This document shows positions 59,641 to 64,000 of a stretch of 64,000 nucleotides of DNA, piece by piece. The first letter of the stretch is position 1, and every line of letters starts with the position of its first letter. The DNA is from Leptoclinus maculatus (taxonomy: Eukaryota > Chordata > Actinopteri > Perciformes > Stichaeidae), in contig JAVDOI010000007.1 in the NCBI GenBank assembly GCA_032191485.1, positions 9,918,642-9,982,641 on the forward strand, given 5' to 3'. The position numbers and the translations under genes are program-made. The notes beneath the pieces are model-generated. The model was given only the letters and a program-made list of their open reading frames with translations. It ran no database searches and was not told where the DNA came from.

Positions 59641-61783
59641 TGCTGTCTGAATTATTACTTTGGGGGACATGAACTACAATAACCACGATAGAATTACGGT
59701 TCTGTCTTCCATTTAAATTCACTTAGATTCTTGGGATTTTAGTCACAGGGGCAGTCAACACAGAACAGAACACTGTTGAAAGCCACAACTGAGCTGTCAG
59801 TAGTGTGTTTCTTTTTGGGAACTTTAACATGTGTGACATCAACACAATGGATACCAATTTGGAACAATGTATTGCATGTCATACCAGACTAGACAGAGCT
59901 CTGTACTTGAACTAGTCCCAGTGCCAATGTTTCCATGGACAAGCCATTCTCTCTACCTCAACAGATAATAACAGCTATTGAGGAAAAATATGTTTTTCTC
60001 ACAGAGAGGGATTGCATGGAATGGTTGTTTTGGTTGTCTCTACCCCAAAATAATCATTGTTGGTTACCACTTCTGTCAAAAAATACCCACTTTCTCTTCA
60101 GTGATACCTTGGGTGAAACTTTGGAAAATATCCAGTTACTTTATGATTGTACACTGTGCTTAGGAACACATAGCAAACATTGTTAAGCACTTTGTCTCTT
60201 CCAGTTTGTAGAAATTGTATTTGGAGCTATGGTAGATGATTTCCATTTTCATTGAAAAAAATCATGCTTTCAGCCCACTTGAATATATTTATTGATCACT
60301 ACATATTAGTTTATCATCTATCAGAGCACTGTCATTAATCACATCTTAGTTTCATGATAAATACTTACATTTGGATGATCTATTTCCTTAAAATAGGAAA
60401 CACCTGACCACAGAGCCCATAGTTTATCTGAGTTACTATTTGCTTATCCAGTATCTAATTAAAACAGGAAGTACTTCCCTTGCGGCCTGTGCGATTGAAA
60501 AACAACCCTAGAGAAGCCGGTCGCTCTGAGCCACAATAATGTATCACCAAATGTTTGTAAGCCAATACATCCATTAATTCTCTCAGCAGCATTAGCATCT
60601 CCCTTGCTGACTTAAGCAGAAATGCATTAGTCCCTGGCACGATGACTTCTCAGTGACTCTATGTATCTTTTTCCCCTCGTTCACTGTGATCGGCTATGTG
60701 TGCATTTACATAGTAAGCGTTTGTGATTATGTGAGTAATGTGAACTTTAGTGTTGGTGCCCCAGAGAGACCTCCTGACAGTAACAGAAAGCAATGGAGAA
60801 CAAAAAAGGGTAGCTAGAGGTGGCCTTGGTTTACAATAAGTGAAATGACAATACTTTAGTGCTACCTTGGGGGCTGGGGTTACAAACATGGAGAGGGTGT
60901 TATGCAAAGGCAATAGAGCATAGCCCTGTATTACAGGTAGGATTAGATAAGTGTGGCGCTTCAGTTGACTGGCAGATTCAATTTGCTCGGCCATATTGCA
61001 GGCCTGTCTCGAGAATAAGGGTGTGGAGCGGTTGAGGAGTGACTACAGTTGGCACGACATTGAGGTGATACCTATTATACACCACAGCAGGTGAAAAGAG
61101 GTTGAAGGCCATAGAGAAAAACCACAACTTTATCTCAGTCTTTTAGAAACAAAACGACAATCAGTAGGCAGTTCCTTGGAACAATATTAGAGCTTATTAG
61201 CCTAATGCTTTTAATGCATTATGTGTTGCTCAGTAGTCACTGGCATGTGGCCAGTTTTTAAGTCCAGTGGACATTCTGGCATGTTGGAACACTGGATTAA
61301 ATCTATTGCTCAGGAGGGCAATGTTAAATTTGCAGTATCAAATATGTGGTCTGCTTCTGGACACTGTGTTGTGTCTCCTCGGTGAATCTGCAGTCCTTTA
61401 GTGAAGTGAGTTGGAACAGCTGCAGTGTTTACATACACATGCTTGTGCATGCCTAACCTTAAAGATGAAGAGGTAATCAAATGATTACACAGTCTGTCTC
61501 ACCCTCCTGAGTGTTATCAAGAGGAGTCTTGATGGTGTCCTTCCAGGAGATTTTCAGGGAAGAAAAACATTTGCTCCCTGGCCAATACCTTTTAGTTGAT
61601 ACATGAATATGAGGCAGCACAGCACAACAGGGTGAGTGTCAAATCTGCAATCTTTTCTGATTGTTTTGTTATTTCTTCTAAAATATTTGAGCACTCAATT
61701 AATCAACCAAACAGGTATACAGGTATGACCAGTGTTTTAGTTATGTTGATGTAACACATTTATAGATTTCTTGTTATACTGTT
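59641..61783. other. Unassigned non-coding DNA
   Basis: No gene recognised. Frames at 59935-60186 and 60659-60994 show no domains. Confidence 0.5.
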
Positions 61784-62510
61784 TTAAGTGTAACTCCATG
61801 CCCAGGTCTAAGCCAAAGAACATCCATTGCATAATTTAGAAAAATACAAAAAAGTGAGCAAAGGGCTGAGAGAAGAAACCACAACCACTGTAACGAAAGC
61901 CTAACAAGACAGCTACAGTAACCTGGGAACTTTATCAATTCAGCCTTCGTTACCCATAGCACCTCCGTCTCTGGGGCAGCTGTCTGCTCTCCTCCCAGCA
62001 GTAGTCTACTAGCGGCAGAAGCAGGGACCCAGTGCTGCTGCTGGCCACCAGCTCGCTGTTCCGTTAATTTTCTGTTACCAGTTTAACTTTAGCATAAAAG
62101 TAGGGGAAATAGCTAGCTTTAGCTTGCTAACTAGCCAGCTGCTAAATGAGAAAAAAATAACAATTTAATGCTTCATCCGCACAATATTGTCACAGCAAAG
62201 GAAAGCACATTAGAGTTGCCAGATATTCATTAACAGTGATTTACTAGATTTTGTAATGTGTTCACGGCTTAATTTCCAGTACACAGAAAGGTGAGAGCTT
62301 GTGCTTGAATTGGCTTTGCAAGATTTAAAACAGCAGATGGCGATTTGAGCCTTATTTAACCATGAAATTTAGATTTTTTTTATAAATATGGTAAGAAATA
62401 TTGACATTTCTTACTAAATTTATAAGTAACACTAGCATTGTGTTTCATCACAGTACAATCATATAATTCAGTTATATCTAAAAATGTTTAAGTTGGCAGT
62501 TACTCTTTAA
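61784..62510 (-). mobile_element. Short inverted-repeat (MITE-like) element, copy 2
   Basis: This is the inverted relative of 8211-8874. Read on the minus strand from 62510 it begins TTAAAGAGTAACTGCCAACT. It contains CTGTGATGAAACACAATGCT, TTTCTTACCA, GCTGGTGGCCAGCAGCAGCA, CTGGGTCCC and GAGAGCAGAC in the same order as copy 1, and ends near a TTAAGTGTAACTCCA-like inverted end at 61784. It has no coding frame. The divergence between the copies implies old insertions. Confidence 0.65.
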
Positions 62511-62634
62511 TCACCATGACTAATGCTCAAATAATTATAGTTGGCTCATTAATTTCATAGCTAGACAAATCATTAGCCACGTTAGCTGCTTTGCTTGAGG
62601 GATGTTGGCCTGCACATTGGTCGGATGGTCGGCC

Positions 62635-63065
62635 CACCACATTAGTCCAGACTGAAATATCTCAACAATCGGATCAATTGCTGTGTATGGCATTAGACAT
62701 CCATGGTCCCTGAAGGATAAAGCCTACTGACTTTAGTGATTTTTTCCCAATGACAGCTTTGGTTTCTAGTAAAATGTCTTGACTGGATTAATTGCCATGC
62801 AATTTTGTGCAGGCATTTATGTCCCCTTCAGGGTGAAGTGTGATAACCATATGAGAGCCATTATCAGGTCAAGTGTTTCATTTGTCCAGTCCTTTGGTTT
62901 ATGAGCAAACACTTGCAAGACATTCCCATCACCCTCAGCTGTCTAGTATTAGTATGCTAACATGCTTATCTAAGAAAGAGAGAATGGTACTACCTGATAA
63001 ACAGCAGCATGTCAACATTATCATATTAACTTTAAGTTCAAAGCCACGGGCTCAGACTGTGTTTT
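62635..63065 (+). repeat. Fish interspersed repeat with internal duplication
   Basis: GTCCAGACTGAAATATCTCA, CATCCATGGTCCCTGAAGGA, TGACTTTAGTGAT, TTTGGTTTATGAGCAAACAC, CATTCCCATCACCCTCAGCT and CAGCATGTCAACATTATCAT occur in the order of a very common fish repeat. Two diverged copies of a unit of roughly 110 bp are visible inside. GGATCAATTGCTGTG ... ATGGTCCCTGAAGGATAAAG is echoed by GGATTAATTGCCATG ... ATGTCCCCTTCAGGGTGAAG. Confidence 0.75.
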
Positions 63066-63349
63066 GAGCCCATTTATCCCAGATTCACCCTTCCCACAAT
63101 CAGAGGAGAAATCTGGTCTGAGACCTTGGTCGGTACCGATGTTTGGCCCATATTATCTGTTCACAGATCCAGTCTTAACACAGACTTATTGGGACTGCTC
63201 CGATTAATTTTAAACATGTTTGATTTATTTAGGTATTTTAAATCTAAATGATTATGTCACTACTTTTCGAGCAAAACCACAATAACCAATGAGGAAGACA
63301 AGCCGGAGCAACCCTTGAAGCAAACGTTAACTAGCATACTACTGTTGAC

Positions 63350-64000
63350 CAGTGGCGGGCCATTTATTTTATACCTGGGCCTTCAGTGCTGTCCTACTAC
63401 AGTTGAACCGCCTCCTAATAACCTCATTATGACGCCAGCATGACGAGATGCTTCGTTATTATTGGGCAATGCATATAGTCAAAATCAGTATAATTAACAC
63501 AATGACAAGAACAAACTCACCACAACCAGTCACATATATATATATATGACAACAAACCAGGTAGAATAACATAAAACCCAAATAACATGATTCAACAGGC
63601 CTCTGCACATTCCAGCATAACTGCGGCGCTAAAACACGCATTCCGCCACACACTCAAGGGCACCATTCAAATATTATTCACATCAGAGGGAACAATATTA
63701 ACCATATCATAAAAACGACACAATAGACAAATTAACACAGTAGTAATGCTAATGCAGATGTAAAAAAACAAAAAGCAGTTCACTTACCAAAACTGCTGTT
63801 CACTATTTAAAGACAAAGTCCATCCTCCTTTCTTTGATTACAAAGAGTTCAATACCACGGTTGTACAGTACATCGGTACGTTTCAGTTTCAGCAAGAGGT
63901 CCTTCTCGATTGCCATGGACGCTAGTGATGACAGTCGAGCCTCCCCAATTGTATTTCTTGAATATCTTTTAATGCGTTTGAGGGTTGAAAGTGTCCGCTC
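63350..64000 (-). mobile_element. hAT DNA transposon, copy 2 (cut by the window edge)
   Basis: It begins at 63350 with CAGTGGCGGGCC and shares the left-end blocks of the element at 20286-21504. Unlike copy 1, it has no insert after the first about 100 bp and keeps more of the transposase, read on the minus strand. A donor-like TTGGTAAGTGAACTG lies on the minus strand just past the stop codon and is conserved in both copies. The far end lies outside the window. A TATA tract (63535-63547) is internal. Confidence 0.85.
63803..64000 (-). CDS. hAT transposase, C-terminal 65 residues (partial)
   Basis: The minus-strand frame is open from the window edge to a TAG at 63803-63805 with no interruption. 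It reads ERTLSTLKRIKRYSRNTIGE, then ARLSSLASMAIEKDLL, and ends IELFVIKERRMDFVFK. RTLSTLKRIK..RN..G..RLS.LA....EKD is the conserved core of the hAT dimerisation domain, where transposase subunits pair. The best family match from memory is the ZMYM1-like group of fish hAT transposases. The start and catalytic residues lie beyond the window, so I cannot tell whether the whole gene is intact. This part shows no damage, in contrast to copy 1. Confidence 0.85.
   Translation of the reverse strand, partial: ERTLSTLKRIKRYSRNTIGEARLSSLASMAIEKDLLLKLKRTDVLYNRGIELFVIKERRMDFVFK

Overview
The window reads as nuclear DNA from a bony fish, probably a spiny-rayed teleost. It is AT-rich and has long simple repeats. 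It carries typical fish transposable elements: hAT elements, CR1/L2/Rex-type LINEs, a Ty3/Gypsy chromovirus fragment, short inverted-repeat elements and an L2 tail with the GGATA stem-loop. I found no intact host gene, rRNA, tRNA or CRISPR array. It is best described as a gene-poor intergenic or large-intron region. Almost every long open reading frame is either a transposon relic or chance.

Layout. 1-8.2 kb: mostly unassigned, with an 87-bp AG microsatellite. 8.2-11.2 kb: a short inverted-repeat element (copy 1) and two fish interspersed repeats. 11.4-20.2 kb: unassigned, with a CA tract, a perfect 29-bp tandem duplication and one exon-like minus-strand frame at 17 kb. 20.3-21.5 kb: a deleted hAT element with terminal inverted repeats and an 8-bp target duplication, carrying another repeat inside it. 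23.0-26.6 kb: an L2-type 3' tail, a palindrome, and a decayed minus-strand LINE ORF1 with an esterase-like (SGNH) domain. 30.0-34.7 kb: a MITE with perfect 25-bp arms, a second hAT-like remnant, the 3' end of a Gypsy pol gene (integrase C-terminus plus frameshifted chromodomain), and an unexplained exon-like minus-strand frame. 39.3-41.6 kb: a TG tract, a degraded piece resembling the last pore/S6 segment of a T-type calcium channel, a one-armed relative of the 30-kb MITE, and a compound CT/AT tract. 46.4-47.9 kb: a LINE reverse transcriptase pseudogene ending in a TATC tail. 51.4 kb: two adjacent perfect hairpins. 52.4-53.5 kb: a hAT nested in a hAT, with perfect 8-bp duplications at both levels. 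53.5-59.6 kb: LINE tails, an L2-like reverse transcriptase fragment and fish repeats. 61.8-64 kb: the inverted partner of the 8.2-kb element, a fish repeat with an internal duplication, and a second hAT copy that runs off the window with the intact C-terminal end of its transposase.

The mobile elements do not form a functional system. They are relics of different ages, and the nesting gives a relative order of insertion. Element and family assignments come from recognition by eye, with no database search. No previously undescribed biological system is evident. The items most worth checking are the calcium-channel-like pseudoexon, the two unexplained minus-strand frames, the paired inverted-repeat elements and the hairpin pair.
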